Of a stretch of 64,000 bases of DNA, positions 25,788 through 33,480 are shown in pieces. The DNA comes from UBA10649 sp965278965. GTDB lineage: Bacteria; Actinomycetota; Actinomycetes; S36-B12. The stretch spans positions 1,302,001-1,366,000 of the forward strand of contig OZ257127.1 in NCBI GenBank assembly GCA_965278965.1, read 5' to 3'. The notes beneath the pieces were generated by a model. It ran no database searches. It had not been told where the DNA came from and worked only from the letters and a program-made list of their open reading frames with translations. A program made the position numbers and the translations under genes. How positions within the stretch are numbered: position 1 is the stretch's first letter; each line of letters starts with the position of its first letter.

Positions 25788-25826
25788 CGTGGACAACGCC
25801 ACGACCAGATCCCACCCTGTGGACAA
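25788..25826. repeat. Two DnaA-box-like 9-mers
   Basis: CGTGGACAA (25788-25796) and TGTGGACAA (25818-25826), complements of TTGTCCACG and TTGTCCACA, exactly 30 bases apart in the 78-base gap between tadA and the HNH gene. The second matches the actinobacterial DnaA box consensus fully. Too few for an origin. Confidence 0.4.
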
Positions 25827-25843
25827 CCCGCAGCGCGACAGCG

Positions 25844-27349
25844 TCAGAAGGGTGGGGGTTGCCCGTCGTCGACTACGCGGGATCGCGGCGCGGGCGGGAG
25901 TAGCGGTGGTGGTTCGTGCTGATACTCCCGGCCCAGGGGTGATCGCCAGGTACAGCTTCCATCAGGCGCGCTGTGGGTGATGTGCCAGCGTGCGTGGGTC
26001 TTCAGCTGGTGGTGATGTTTGCACAGCGGTCCCTGGTTCGTCAGCGACGTGTGGCCGCCAGTGTTGAACGATTCTGCGTGGTCGATCTCGCAGTCCTCGG
26101 CGGGTCTCGTGCAGCCCACGCCGCGGCAGTGCCCGTCGCGGAGCCGGATGACCTGCTTCTGCAGGTCGCTGCCGATGTATCGGCTGCGGCCGTAGTCCAC
26201 GATCACGCCGTTGTTGTCGGTCACCAGGCGGCGGATCGTCGACTTGGGGTCGCACGCGGCGATGAGGTCGCGGATCACGTCCGCGGTCACCGGTTCGCCG
26301 TTGATCCGCCCGCCCTGCTCGCTGACGCCGAGGATGGTCTCCAGGGAGACGACGACGGTGACGTGGGCCTTCTCCTTCGCCTCCGCGACCGGGCCGTTGA
26401 TGACGGTGATCTGCCCCGGGTCCCCGAGGACAAGAGTTTTGAGGGCGGCGACGCGGCGCTGCCCGATCGTCACGCACCCATCCGCGACCTCGAACCGCGC
26501 ATCCCCAGCCAGCCGGCGGACGGCGTCGTAGACCGCCCGGGCGGTCTCGGTCGGCATCACCGCCAAGAACTCCGACGTGCCGGGTTCGCGGGGGTTGAGG
26601 AACACCCCGTGATCGCGGTCGGCGGCCTCCTGGCGGCGCTTCTTCGTGCCGGCCGGGTCGATCGCCGTGATCAGGTCCCGTGCTTTCTTCGCGGCCTGAC
26701 CCGGGGTATGCGTCCGCGCGTACGGGATCACCGTCGCGAGGACCTCGGCGCAGTCCCGCGCGTAGTCATCGACCCGCTCCGGATCCACATACGCCGGGAG
26801 CAGCGTCAGGACCCGGCCGATCGCCTTCGCGTGGTTCTCGGTGATCTCCCCACCGAGCAACGCCGCCCGCATCGGTCGCCACGGCCCCGCCAGATCCACC
26901 GCGAACTGCACCACCGTGGAGATACTTCGCGGGGATAGGCGTAGGGCGGCGGCGAGCTCGGCCTGGACCGCGACCTCCGGCGGCACGAACCCAAACCCAT
27001 TGCTTCGCGGCTTGAGACCCGCGGCGACGCGGTCCTCGTTCGCCCGCCGCAGGATCTCCGCCTGCCGCGCAACTTCGACTTCCTCCGCCGCGACCAGCGC
27101 CGCATTCACCGCGGCGCGGGCCGCCGCTTGGAATCCGGCGAGGTACGCCACCGCCCGGTCGACCTCTTGGGCAAACGTCACTGCCTCATCCGGCGACAAC
27201 CCACGAACGTCGATCTCCTCCAGCCCCAGCATCAGACCCACACCCGGCGACTGCTGACACACCCCCGCCAGCCGCTCACCATCCGAGGGCAGGTAGTCCC
27301 AGGCAGCATCGTCCGGCTCAGGAACCGGCTCTTCCCAAGACTCGAACAT
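25844..27349 (-). CDS. DUF222 / HNH endonuclease domain protein (13E12-repeat family)
   Basis: 501 residues. A long N-terminal DUF222 region (RLSPRSISTVVQFAVDLAG and ENHAKAIGRVLTLLP) precedes a C-terminal HNH module: CRGVGCTRPAEDCEIDH, then GGHTSLTNQGPLCKHHH. Family members are multicopy in actinobacteria; cellular role is unsettled. ATG 27349 was chosen over an upstream GTG frame because TACAGT lies 7 bases before it, which fits a leaderless mRNA, and because a LexA-like box sits right on the start. Confidence 0.87.
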   Translation of the reverse strand: MFESWEEPVPEPDDAAWDYLPSDGERLAGVCQQSPGVGLMLGLEEIDVRGLSPDEAVTFAQEVDRAVAYLAGFQAAARAAVNAALVAAEEVEVARQAEILRRANEDRVAAGLKPRSNGFGFVPPEVAVQAELAAALRLSPRSISTVVQFAVDLAGPWRPMRAALLGGEITENHAKAIGRVLTLLPAYVDPERVDDYARDCAEVLATVIPYARTHTPGQAAKKARDLITAIDPAGTKKRRQEAADRDHGVFLNPREPGTSEFLAVMPTETARAVYDAVRRLAGDARFEVADGCVTIGQRRVAALKTLVLGDPGQITVINGPVAEAKEKAHVTVVVSLETILGVSEQGGRINGEPVTADVIRDLIAACDPKSTIRRLVTDNNGVIVDYGRSRYIGSDLQKQVIRLRDGHCRGVGCTRPAEDCEIDHAESFNTGGHTSLTNQGPLCKHHHQLKTHARWHITHSAPDGSCTWRSPLGREYQHEPPPLLPPAPRSRVVDDGQPPPF

Positions 27350-27357
27350 GTGTACGA
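27342..27357. promoter_or_regulatory. LexA (SOS)-box-like palindrome over the HNH gene start
   Basis: TCGAAC-ATGT-GTACGA matches the actinobacterial/mycobacterial SOS consensus TCGAAC-N4-GTTCGA at 11 of 12 fixed positions. It overlaps the start codon and lies next to the -10 hexamer, where a repressor would block RNA polymerase. Mycobacterial 13E12-family genes are known LexA targets, which supports the reading. Confidence 0.65.
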
Positions 27358-27362
27358 CTGTA
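27357..27362 (-). promoter_or_regulatory. -10 element of the HNH gene
   Basis: TACAGT on the minus strand, 7 bases before the ATG at 27349; shares its first base with the LexA-like box. Confidence 0.5.
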
Positions 27363-27386
27363 CCGCCCACCCCTGACACTCCCGGC

Positions 27387-27392
27387 TAGCCT
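27387..27392 (+). promoter_or_regulatory. -10 element of the MOSC gene
   Basis: TAGCCT with a 6-base spacer to the GTG start at 27399; predicts a leaderless transcript divergent from the HNH gene. Confidence 0.5.
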
Positions 27393-27398
27393 GAGCGC

Positions 27399-28097
27399 GT
27401 GCCACCGACCGTCGCCGTGCTTCGTCGCTACCCCGTCAAGGCCATGGGCGGAGAGCCGCTGACCACGGTCGAGATCGACGCACGGGGCATCGTCGGCGAC
27501 CGCTGGTACGCCATCACCGACGAGGAGGGCCGGCTCGCGACCGGCAAGGACTCCACCCGCTTCCGCCGACGCGACGCGGTGTTCGACTTCGCCGCCCGCA
27601 CGGTCGACGGCCGGGTCCGCGTGCGAGCGCAGGGAGACGACACCGTCGAGTGGGACGTCGACGACCCCGCTCTGGCAGCCCACCTCTCCGCGGCGATGTC
27701 CGCCCCCGTTGCCCCACGCCCGGAGACCGACATCCCGCACCAGGACGGCGCGGGCCTGTCCCTGATCGGCTCCGCGACCCTGCGGTGGTGCGCCGAGCAC
27801 TTCGGCGACGACCCCGACGCCCGCCGGCTGCGGACGAACATCGTGCTCAACACCGACGAGCCGTTCGTCGAGGAGTCTTGGGTCGGGCACGAGTTGACGA
27901 TCGGCTCGGCCACGCTGACGCTCACCGAGCGGGTCACGCGCTGCCGCATGATCGACATCGCCCAGGACGGTGTCGTCCCGCAGAGCCGCTGGCTCGCGGC
28001 GCTCGGTCAGGAGCGCGACGTGCAGGTCGCGGTGTACGCCGAGGTCGTCCGGCCGGGGCGGATCGCCGTCGGCGACGCCGTCGCGGTCGGCCCATAG
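27399..28097 (+). CDS. MOSC domain protein (MOSC N-terminal beta-barrel plus MOSC)
   Basis: 232 residues. N-terminal barrel start RRYPVKAMGGEPL and GIVGDRWYAI, then the MOSC core with RRLRTNIVLNTDEPFVEESW and the conserved Cys in ERVTRCRMID. MOSC proteins bind molybdenum cofactor or carry sulfur and often act in reductive dehydroxylation; the substrate here is unknown. GTG start follows the -10 directly. Confidence 0.87.
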   Translation: MPPTVAVLRRYPVKAMGGEPLTTVEIDARGIVGDRWYAITDEEGRLATGKDSTRFRRRDAVFDFAARTVDGRVRVRAQGDDTVEWDVDDPALAAHLSAAMSAPVAPRPETDIPHQDGAGLSLIGSATLRWCAEHFGDDPDARRLRTNIVLNTDEPFVEESWVGHELTIGSATLTLTERVTRCRMIDIAQDGVVPQSRWLAALGQERDVQVAVYAEVVRPGRIAVGDAVAVGP

Positions 28098-28123
28098 CGG
28101 CGACCGGCATAGGTCCGGCAGGG

Positions 28124-28129
28124 CAGGAT
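28124..28129 (+). promoter_or_regulatory. Possible -10 of pentapeptide gene
   Basis: CAGGAT six bases before ATG 28136; imperfect TAnnnT but standard leaderless spacing. Confidence 0.3.
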
Positions 28130-28135
28130 GGCCGG

Positions 28136-29020
28136 ATGCGCACCGCTACCCGCCTCGCCCTGACCGCCACCGCCGCCCTCGTCGCCGCGACCAGCCTGAC
28201 CGCTGCTCCCGCCTGGGCCAAGAACGAGCCCGCGTGCCTGCCCAGCTGCTCCGGCGCGAACCTGGCCGGTGCCAACCTGAAGGACGCGAACCTGACGAAC
28301 GCCGACTTCTCCAGCGCCAACCTCGCAGGGGCGAACCTCGCCGGCGCAATCCTGACCGGCACGATCTTCACCAACGCCAACCTCTCGGGGGCCGAGCTCA
28401 AGGCGGCCGACCTGTCCCAGAAGGACCTCACGGCGACCGTCCTGACGGGGGCCAACCTGAAGGGCGCGAACCTCAGCGGTGCCCTGCTTGACGGGGCCGA
28501 CCTCTCCGGCGCGAACATGCAGGGCGCCAACGCCTCGGGAGCCGGTATGTCGTCGGCGACGCTGCGCAAGACCCGGCTCTACCAGGCGACCGTGCGCAAC
28601 GCCACCATGATCGGCGTCGACCTCACTGGCGCGAACCTCATGCAAGGTGACTTCTCCGGCAGCGATCTCGCCGGCTCCACCTGGACCGGCGTCAACGCCT
28701 ACAAGACCAAGCTAGTCGGTGCGAAGCTGACCAAGGCGCTGCTCAGCGGAGCCAACCTCCAGTTCGGCAACTTCACCGGCGCCGACCTCACCGGCGCGCG
28801 CATGGTGAAGACCCGCCTCTGGGGGGCCACGCTCACCGGCGCCAAGGCCACCGGCGCGAACATGAGCAACACCAACATCATGCGCGCGACCTTCGCCAAG
28901 GCCGACCTCTCCAAGGCCACGCTCAAGGGGGCGTTCGGTTCGGCGACGTACAAGGGCACGACGTTCCTGGACACGATCTGCCCGAGCGGCAAGAAGGTCA
29001 CCTCGCCCAAGTCCTGCTGA
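28136..29020 (+). CDS. Secreted pentapeptide-repeat protein
   Basis: 294 residues. A signal peptide with probable cleavage after APAWA, then a short CLPSC segment and about 45 tandem A(N/D)LxxA-type pentapeptides running almost to the end, predicting a long right-handed beta-helix. The C-terminal TICPSGKKVTSPKSC adds two more Cys, so disulfides may cap both ends. Export is unusual for this repeat class, whose best-known members are cytosolic DNA-mimic proteins. Function unknown. Stop codons of this and the convergent ABC-F gene are 2 bases apart. Confidence 0.85.
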   Translation: MRTATRLALTATAALVAATSLTAAPAWAKNEPACLPSCSGANLAGANLKDANLTNADFSSANLAGANLAGAILTGTIFTNANLSGAELKAADLSQKDLTATVLTGANLKGANLSGALLDGADLSGANMQGANASGAGMSSATLRKTRLYQATVRNATMIGVDLTGANLMQGDFSGSDLAGSTWTGVNAYKTKLVGAKLTKALLSGANLQFGNFTGADLTGARMVKTRLWGATLTGAKATGANMSNTNIMRATFAKADLSKATLKGAFGSATYKGTTFLDTICPSGKKVTSPKSC

Positions 29021-29022
29021 GC

Positions 29023-30636
29023 TCACCTCTCCCGCAGGCCGTCCGCATCGAGGTCCCACCAGCGCCCGACCCCGAGCCGGGCCAGCAGGTCGTCGTCATG
29101 GCTGACGACGAGCACGCCGCCGCGATAGGTCGACATCGCATCGACGAGCGCATCCACGGTCGCGAGGTCGAGGCTGTTCGTCGGCTCGTCGAGGACGAGA
29201 AGCTGGTTCGGCGGGTCCGCGAGGAGCAGCCGCGCCATCGCGACGCGGAACCGCTCGCCACCGGACAGCGAGCCGACGTTGCGGTCGACCTCATCCGACC
29301 GGAGGCCGAACCGGGCCAGCCGCGCCCGCACCTCGCCGGGAGTGGCCGTCTGCGCCGCGGACCGGACGGCCTCCACAGCGCTCGCGTCGTCATCCAGGTG
29401 GTCCAGCCGCTGCGGGAGATAGCCCACGCGGTCGGTCAGCGCCAACGCGCCACGACCCTCCGCGGCGTCCGCCGAGCGGCCGACGAGCAGGTCGAGCAGC
29501 CGCGTCTTGCCCGCGCCGTTGCGGCCGCACAGCGCGACGCGTTCGGGTCCCTGGATCGTGAGCGTCCGTTCGCCGACGCTCAGCTCGGCCAACCGTCGAG
29601 CCGGCGGGACACCCGGATCGGGCAGCTCGATCCGGATGCTCTCGTCGGAACGCACGCGCTCGGCGAGCTCGTCGACGGTGCGCCGGGCCGCGCCGACGCG
29701 GTCGTCGAGGGATCCGCGCAGCCGCCCCGCGGATACCTGAGCGTTGGACTTGCGCTGGTTCATCACGATCTTCGCCGCCTCGCGGTTCTCCCGGGCCTTG
29801 CGACCGGCCCGCTCGCGCCGGGCGATCACCGTCTCCGCCTCGATGCGCTGGCGTCGCTCGGACCGCAGGGCCTGCTCGGCCGTGCGGAGCGCCTGCTCGA
29901 CGGCGGCGTTCTCCGTCTCGACATGCTCCCGGAAGTCGGTGAAGCCGCCGCCGAAGACCTCGACCGCGCCGTCGCGCACCTCGGCGGTGTCGTCCATCAG
30001 GTCCAGGAGCCGGACATCGTGGCTCACGACGAGCAGCGTCCCGCGCCAGGTGAGGATCTGCTCATGCAGGCGGTCGCGGGACGGCCGGTCGAGGTTGTTG
30101 GTCGGCTCGTCGAGGAGGACCACGCCCGCCCCCGACAGCCGCAGGCCGATCAACCCCGCCAGCACGACCTCACCGCCCGACAGCGTCGTGACCGAACGGT
30201 CGAGGTCCGAGCCGGGCAGTCCGACGACCTCGAGGGCCGCCGCGGCCCGCGCCTCGACGTCCCAGTCGTCCCCGACTGCGTCGAACGCGGCCTCCGACAC
30301 GTCTCCGCGCTCGATCGCTCGCAGCGCATCGAGCGTCGACCGGACGCCGAGCAGGTCGGCGAGCGTTGCCCCGGGGGTCAGCGCGAGGTCCTGCGGCAGG
30401 TACCCGACGTCGCCCGTCGTCGTCACCGAGCCGCTCTCGGGGCGCAGACGGCCGGCGACCAGACGCAGGAGCGTGGACTTGCCGGCCCCGTTGGTGCCGA
30501 CGATGCCGGTTCGGCCTGCGCCGAACGCGGTCGTGACGTCACGGAGAACCGGGGAACCGTCGGGCCAGGAGAAGCTCACGCGATCGAGTACGACCGCGGC
30601 GCGTGGATGAGTTCGATGAGACTGCTGTGCTGGCAA
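29023..30636 (-). CDS. ABC-F family ATPase (ribosome-associated, antibiotic-resistance-type)
   Basis: 537 residues, two ABC domains and no membrane segments. Domain 1: Walker A GTNGAGKST, signature LSGGEVVLAG, Walker B VVLLDEPTNNLD. A charged linker of about 100 residues (LRSERRQRIEAETVIARRER) enters the ribosome in this family. Domain 2: GRNGAGKTR, LSGGERFRVAMA, LLVLDEPTNSLD. Related ABC-F proteins displace macrolides, lincosamides or similar drugs from the ribosome, but some are housekeeping factors. TTG 30636 gives the family N-terminus; the frame is open upstream, where a leader ORF and hairpin lie. Confidence 0.85.
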   Translation of the reverse strand: MPAQQSHRTHPRAAVVLDRVSFSWPDGSPVLRDVTTAFGAGRTGIVGTNGAGKSTLLRLVAGRLRPESGSVTTTGDVGYLPQDLALTPGATLADLLGVRSTLDALRAIERGDVSEAAFDAVGDDWDVEARAAAALEVVGLPGSDLDRSVTTLSGGEVVLAGLIGLRLSGAGVVLLDEPTNNLDRPSRDRLHEQILTWRGTLLVVSHDVRLLDLMDDTAEVRDGAVEVFGGGFTDFREHVETENAAVEQALRTAEQALRSERRQRIEAETVIARRERAGRKARENREAAKIVMNQRKSNAQVSAGRLRGSLDDRVGAARRTVDELAERVRSDESIRIELPDPGVPPARRLAELSVGERTLTIQGPERVALCGRNGAGKTRLLDLLVGRSADAAEGRGALALTDRVGYLPQRLDHLDDDASAVEAVRSAAQTATPGEVRARLARFGLRSDEVDRNVGSLSGGERFRVAMARLLLADPPNQLLVLDEPTNSLDLATVDALVDAMSTYRGGVLVVSHDDDLLARLGVGRWWDLDADGLRER

Positions 30637-30649
30637 GGGGAGTTCCGTT

Positions 30650-30674
30650 CGAGGTCGGTGGAGCACTGACCTCG
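30650..30674 (-). promoter_or_regulatory. Leader hairpin upstream of ABC-F gene
   Basis: CGAGGTC and GACCTCG (7 bp) enclose an 11-base loop; the hairpin ends 13 bases before the TTG start. Placed after the short leader ORF it could take part in translation-dependent attenuation. Confidence 0.45.
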
Positions 30675-30701
30675 GTGACCCGCGAGGGGCCGGCGTCGAC
30701 G

Positions 30702-30743
30702 TCAGCGCGCGGGGATCGGCACCACGCGGTCGACACCAGTCAC
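30702..30743 (-). CDS. Short leader ORF (13 codons) upstream of ABC-F gene
   Basis: GTG-started ORF encoding VTGVDRVVPIPAR (initiator read as Met), with GAGGAA 6 bases upstream, a better ribosome binding site than that of the ABC-F gene. It ends 65 bases before the ABC-F start and is followed by a hairpin. Arrangement resembles the leader peptides that sense ribosome-targeting drugs. Not proven to be translated. Confidence 0.45.
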   Translation of the reverse strand: MTGVDRVVPIPAR

Positions 30744-30777
30744 GGACGTTCCTCACCTGCGGGAATGGGGCACGGCA

Positions 30778-30783
30778 AGGGTA
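30778..30783 (-). promoter_or_regulatory. Possible -10 of ABC-F leader transcript
   Basis: TACCCT on the minus strand, about 35 bases before the leader ORF start; would give a roughly 135-base leader before the ABC-F start. Confidence 0.35.
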
Positions 30784-30816
30784 ACAGCGCGCTGCCCGAC
30801 GGGCCGCCCGCCGAGC

Positions 30817-31710
30817 TCAGGCGTTGCGGCAGAACCGCTCCCACGCGGCCGCGACGAGCTCGGGATGCTCCATCTGCGCGACGTGCCCGCTGTCGGGGAG
30901 CACGACGACGTTCGCCTGCCGGAAGTGCTGGGTGGCCCGGTGCGCGTTGCGCGAGTCGACCAGCGGGTCACGTCGCCCGTACACGAGCAGCGTCGGGCAC
31001 TGCACCCGCTCGGCGAGCCGCCACGGCCGGTCCGGGCCGCGGTCGAGGTACGTGCGCAGGAGGCCGCGCAGCGTGCGGGTGAAGGACTCCGGCGCGTAGG
31101 GCATCCGGTCGAGCTCACGCACCTCCGCCGTGGCCTCCTCGAACCGCAGCGGCGAGATGCGCGCCGGGTCGGCGAAGGTCACGGACAAGGTCCCGCGTAC
31201 CCGTGCCCCGGCGTCGACCCGCAGGTAACGGGTCACGAGCCGCTCCCCCACCCCGGGCACCGCGACGACCGGCAGGTGGATGTTGCCCTTCGTCGCATAC
31301 AACGAGGGCAGCGCCGGCGAGATGAGCGTCAACGACCGCACGAGGTCGGGCCGGCGAGCCGCGAGCTGGAGCGCGATGGCACCGCCGAGGGAGTTGCCGA
31401 GGAGGTGCACCGGGCCCGTGCCGAGGTGCTCGACGAGGTCGCCGACGGCCCGGGCGTGCGCAGCCGGCGACGCGTCACCGTCCCGCGGGGGCGGGGAGCC
31501 GCCGAAGCCGGCGAGATCGACGGCCCAGCCATCGACGTCGGGGCGAAGCAGCGCCATGAGGTCGGTCCAGTTCACGGCCGAGCCGCCGAGCCCGTGCAGG
31601 TAGACCGCTGACGGGAGACCCGGCCCGTCCCCGGGCGCATGCCGGACGGCCAGGGTCCGGCTGTCCATCACGACGTCCTCGCGCGGCCAGGACGGGAGCG
31701 CTTCAGGCAC
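30817..31710 (-). CDS. Alpha/beta-hydrolase
   Basis: 297 residues of the alpha/beta-hydrolase fold. Oxyanion region LHGLGGSAVNW, nucleophile elbow GNSLGGA (Ser), acid in YGRRDPLVD and the catalytic His in PDSGHVAQMEHPE. GTG 31710 follows TACGCT by 6 bases, so leaderless. Divergent from a TetR regulator 56 bases away, which probably controls it. Substrate unknown. Confidence 0.88.
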   Translation of the reverse strand: MPEALPSWPREDVVMDSRTLAVRHAPGDGPGLPSAVYLHGLGGSAVNWTDLMALLRPDVDGWAVDLAGFGGSPPPRDGDASPAAHARAVGDLVEHLGTGPVHLLGNSLGGAIALQLAARRPDLVRSLTLISPALPSLYATKGNIHLPVVAVPGVGERLVTRYLRVDAGARVRGTLSVTFADPARISPLRFEEATAEVRELDRMPYAPESFTRTLRGLLRTYLDRGPDRPWRLAERVQCPTLLVYGRRDPLVDSRNAHRATQHFRQANVVVLPDSGHVAQMEHPELVAAAWERFCRNA

Positions 31711-31716
31711 GTGCGA

Positions 31717-31722
31717 AGCGTA
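31717..31722 (-). promoter_or_regulatory. -10 element of hydrolase gene
   Basis: TACGCT on the minus strand, 6-base spacer to GTG 31710. Confidence 0.5.
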
Positions 31723-31753
31723 GCGACGCACCCCCGACCCGGTTACCGACAAG

Positions 31754-31759
31754 TAGGCT
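31754..31759 (+). promoter_or_regulatory. -10 element of TetR gene
   Basis: TAGGCT, 7-base spacer to GTG 31767; faces the hydrolase promoter across about 30 bases, where an operator would be expected. Confidence 0.5.
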
Positions 31760-31766
31760 GCCCGGC

Positions 31767-32390
31767 GTGACCGCGACAGACCCCCCCCGGACGCGACTGC
31801 CCCGCGAGCAGCGGCGCCAGCAGGTCGTCGCCGCTGCGCTGGACGTGTTCTCGACGCTGGGCTACCACGCCGCCTCCATGGACGACATCGCCGAGCGGGC
31901 CGGGGTCTCCAAGCCGGTCCTCTACCAGCACTTCCCCGGCAAGCTCGACCTGTACCTCGCCATCCTGGACGCCGGCATCGAGGACCTGCTGGCGTCGGCC
32001 CGGGAGGCGCTGACGAGCACGACCGACAACGCGACGCGCGTGCGCAACATGGTCAACGCCTACTTCGACTTCGTCGAGGACCCCAGCGGCGCGTTCCGTC
32101 TGGTGTTCGAGAGCGACCTGTCGAACGAGCCGGCCGTCCGTGACCGCGCCCGCGCCACGGAGTCCGAGCTGGCCCGGCTCAGCGCCCAGGTCATCGCCGA
32201 GGACACCGGGCTGTCCGCCGACGACGCGCTCCTCATCGCGACCGGGACGCTGGGCACTGTGCAGCTCGCCGCGCTGCGCTGGCTGCGGGACGGGTCGGTC
32301 AGCCGTGAGCAGGCCGCCGACCTCGTCGCGTCGCTGACCTGGCGCGGGATCAGCGGCTTCCCGATGAGCCACCCGCCGACAGCGGAATAA
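31767..32390 (+). CDS. TetR-family transcriptional regulator
   Basis: 207 residues. N-terminal HTH: RQQVVAAALDVFSTLGYHA then MDDIAERAGVSKPVLYQHF. The C-terminal ligand domain is not assignable. Position before DUF3107, the ferritin-like gene and the DEAD-box helicase matches the Rv3208-Rv3211 order in mycobacteria. Likely regulates itself and the divergent hydrolase. Confidence 0.9.
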   Translation: MTATDPPRTRLPREQRRQQVVAAALDVFSTLGYHAASMDDIAERAGVSKPVLYQHFPGKLDLYLAILDAGIEDLLASAREALTSTTDNATRVRNMVNAYFDFVEDPSGAFRLVFESDLSNEPAVRDRARATESELARLSAQVIAEDTGLSADDALLIATGTLGTVQLAALRWLRDGSVSREQAADLVASLTWRGISGFPMSHPPTAE

Positions 32391-32459
32391 CCCGGCGCCC
32401 GGCACGATTGAGTCTCACAGCACCATCCGGCAGAGCGAGAACGAACGAAGGACGTAGCC

Positions 32460-32681
32460 GTGGAGATCAAGATCGGCGTGCAGGACACCCCCCGCGAGGT
32501 GGCGCTGGACAGCGACGAGACCGCAGAGGCAGTGATCGCCGCGGTCGAGGCCGCGCTTGCCGACGGCGGACTGCTCCGGCTCGTCGACGACCGTGGCCGC
32601 ACGGTCCTGGTGCCGGCCGCGAAGATCGCGTACGTCGAGGTCGGCGCGAGCGCGCGCGGCCGCGTGGGCTTCGGCTCGTAG
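32460..32681 (+). CDS. DUF3107 small protein
   Basis: 73 residues starting (GTG) EIKIGVQDTPREV and ending VGFGS, matching the conserved actinobacterial DUF3107 family (TB9.4-like). GAAGGA ribosome binding site upstream. Function unknown. Confidence 0.88.
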   Translation: MEIKIGVQDTPREVALDSDETAEAVIAAVEAALADGGLLRLVDDRGRTVLVPAAKIAYVEVGASARGRVGFGS

Positions 32682-32706
32682 CCTCGGTCCGTATCCGGGC
32701 CGGCCG

Positions 32707-33405
32707 CTACGCCGCGAGCCCGAGCGCGGCCATCCGCCGCGCGTGGTTCTCGGTGAGCCGCGCGAGCATCCGGCCGATCTCGGCGAGGTCGGCGCCGGGG
32801 CGGTCGACGCCCCCGACCAGCAGCGTCGACAGGGCGTCGCGGTCGGCGGCGACCCGCTGGGCCTGCGACAGCGCCTCGCCGACCAGCCGGCGTCCCCACA
32901 GCGCGAGCCGTCCGGCGATCCGGGGGTCTACGGCGATCGCGGCCCGCACCCGGTCGACGACGAACGCGGACTGCCCGAGGTCACCGCAGACGCTGACGAC
33001 GAGGTCGCGCGTGCGGGGGTCGACGTACGCGGAGATCTCCCGGTAGAAGTCGGTGCCGATGCCGTCGCCGACGTACGCCTTGACCAGGCCTTCGAGCCAG
33101 TCGCTCGGCGCGGTGTGGGCGTGGAAGCCGTCGATCGCGGCCCGGAACGGGGTCATCGCGTCCTGCGGCTCGACCCCCAGCTCGACCAGCCGGTCGCGCA
33201 GGGCCAGGAAGTGCCGGTACTCGGCCGTGGCCATGCCCGCGAGCGCCGCCTTGTCATCGATCGACGGGGCCATCGCCGCGTCGACGGCGAGCCGCTCGAA
33301 CGCGGACAGCTCCCCGTAGGCGAGCACCCCGATGAGGTCGACGACCGCCGCCCTGTAGGCGGGATCGTCGTCCACGGCGTACGACGGCGTCGCGGGGTCG
33401 GTCAT
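32707..33405 (-). CDS. Ferritin-like protein (MiaE-like fold)
   Basis: 232 residues. Helical protein with ferritin-like carboxylate/His motifs: GELSAFERLAVDA, then MATAEYRHFLALRDRL and later EISAYVD. It resembles the actinobacterial family called MiaE-like (Rv3210c position), but enzymatic hydroxylation of tRNA has not been shown for it. ATG 33405 follows TAACGT by 7 bases; a GTG three codons upstream is less likely. Confidence 0.75.
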   Translation of the reverse strand: MTDPATPSYAVDDDPAYRAAVVDLIGVLAYGELSAFERLAVDAAMAPSIDDKAALAGMATAEYRHFLALRDRLVELGVEPQDAMTPFRAAIDGFHAHTAPSDWLEGLVKAYVGDGIGTDFYREISAYVDPRTRDLVVSVCGDLGQSAFVVDRVRAAIAVDPRIAGRLALWGRRLVGEALSQAQRVAADRDALSTLLVGGVDRPGADLAEIGRMLARLTENHARRMAALGLAA

Positions 33406-33412
33406 GGCGGGC

Positions 33413-33418
33413 ACGTTA
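33413..33418 (-). promoter_or_regulatory. -10 element of ferritin-like gene
   Basis: TAACGT on the minus strand, 7-base spacer to ATG 33405. Confidence 0.5.
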
Positions 33419-33430
33419 CTGCCCGGCCGG

Positions 33431-33436
33431 TAGGCT
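33431..33436 (+). promoter_or_regulatory. -10 element of DEAD-box helicase gene
   Basis: TAGGCT; the helicase start lies about 45 bases downstream, so this transcript has a leader. Confidence 0.45.
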
Positions 33437-33480
33437 GTGCCTCGACATCACGCCTGTGCTGTCCGATCCTGGGAGTCCCC

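Noticed and set aside
25788..25826. Replication origin
   Set aside because: Only two DnaA-box-like sites, no AT-rich region and no dnaA/dnaN genes nearby.
27350..27379. HNH gene start 10 codons upstream at GTG 27379
   Set aside because: It would place the start upstream of the -10 hexamer, and the extra residues are not typical of the family.
29023..30756. Longer ABC-F protein starting at GTG 30756
   Set aside because: The extra 40 residues are Arg/Pro-rich, unlike ABC-F N-termini, and overlap a better-supported leader ORF and hairpin.
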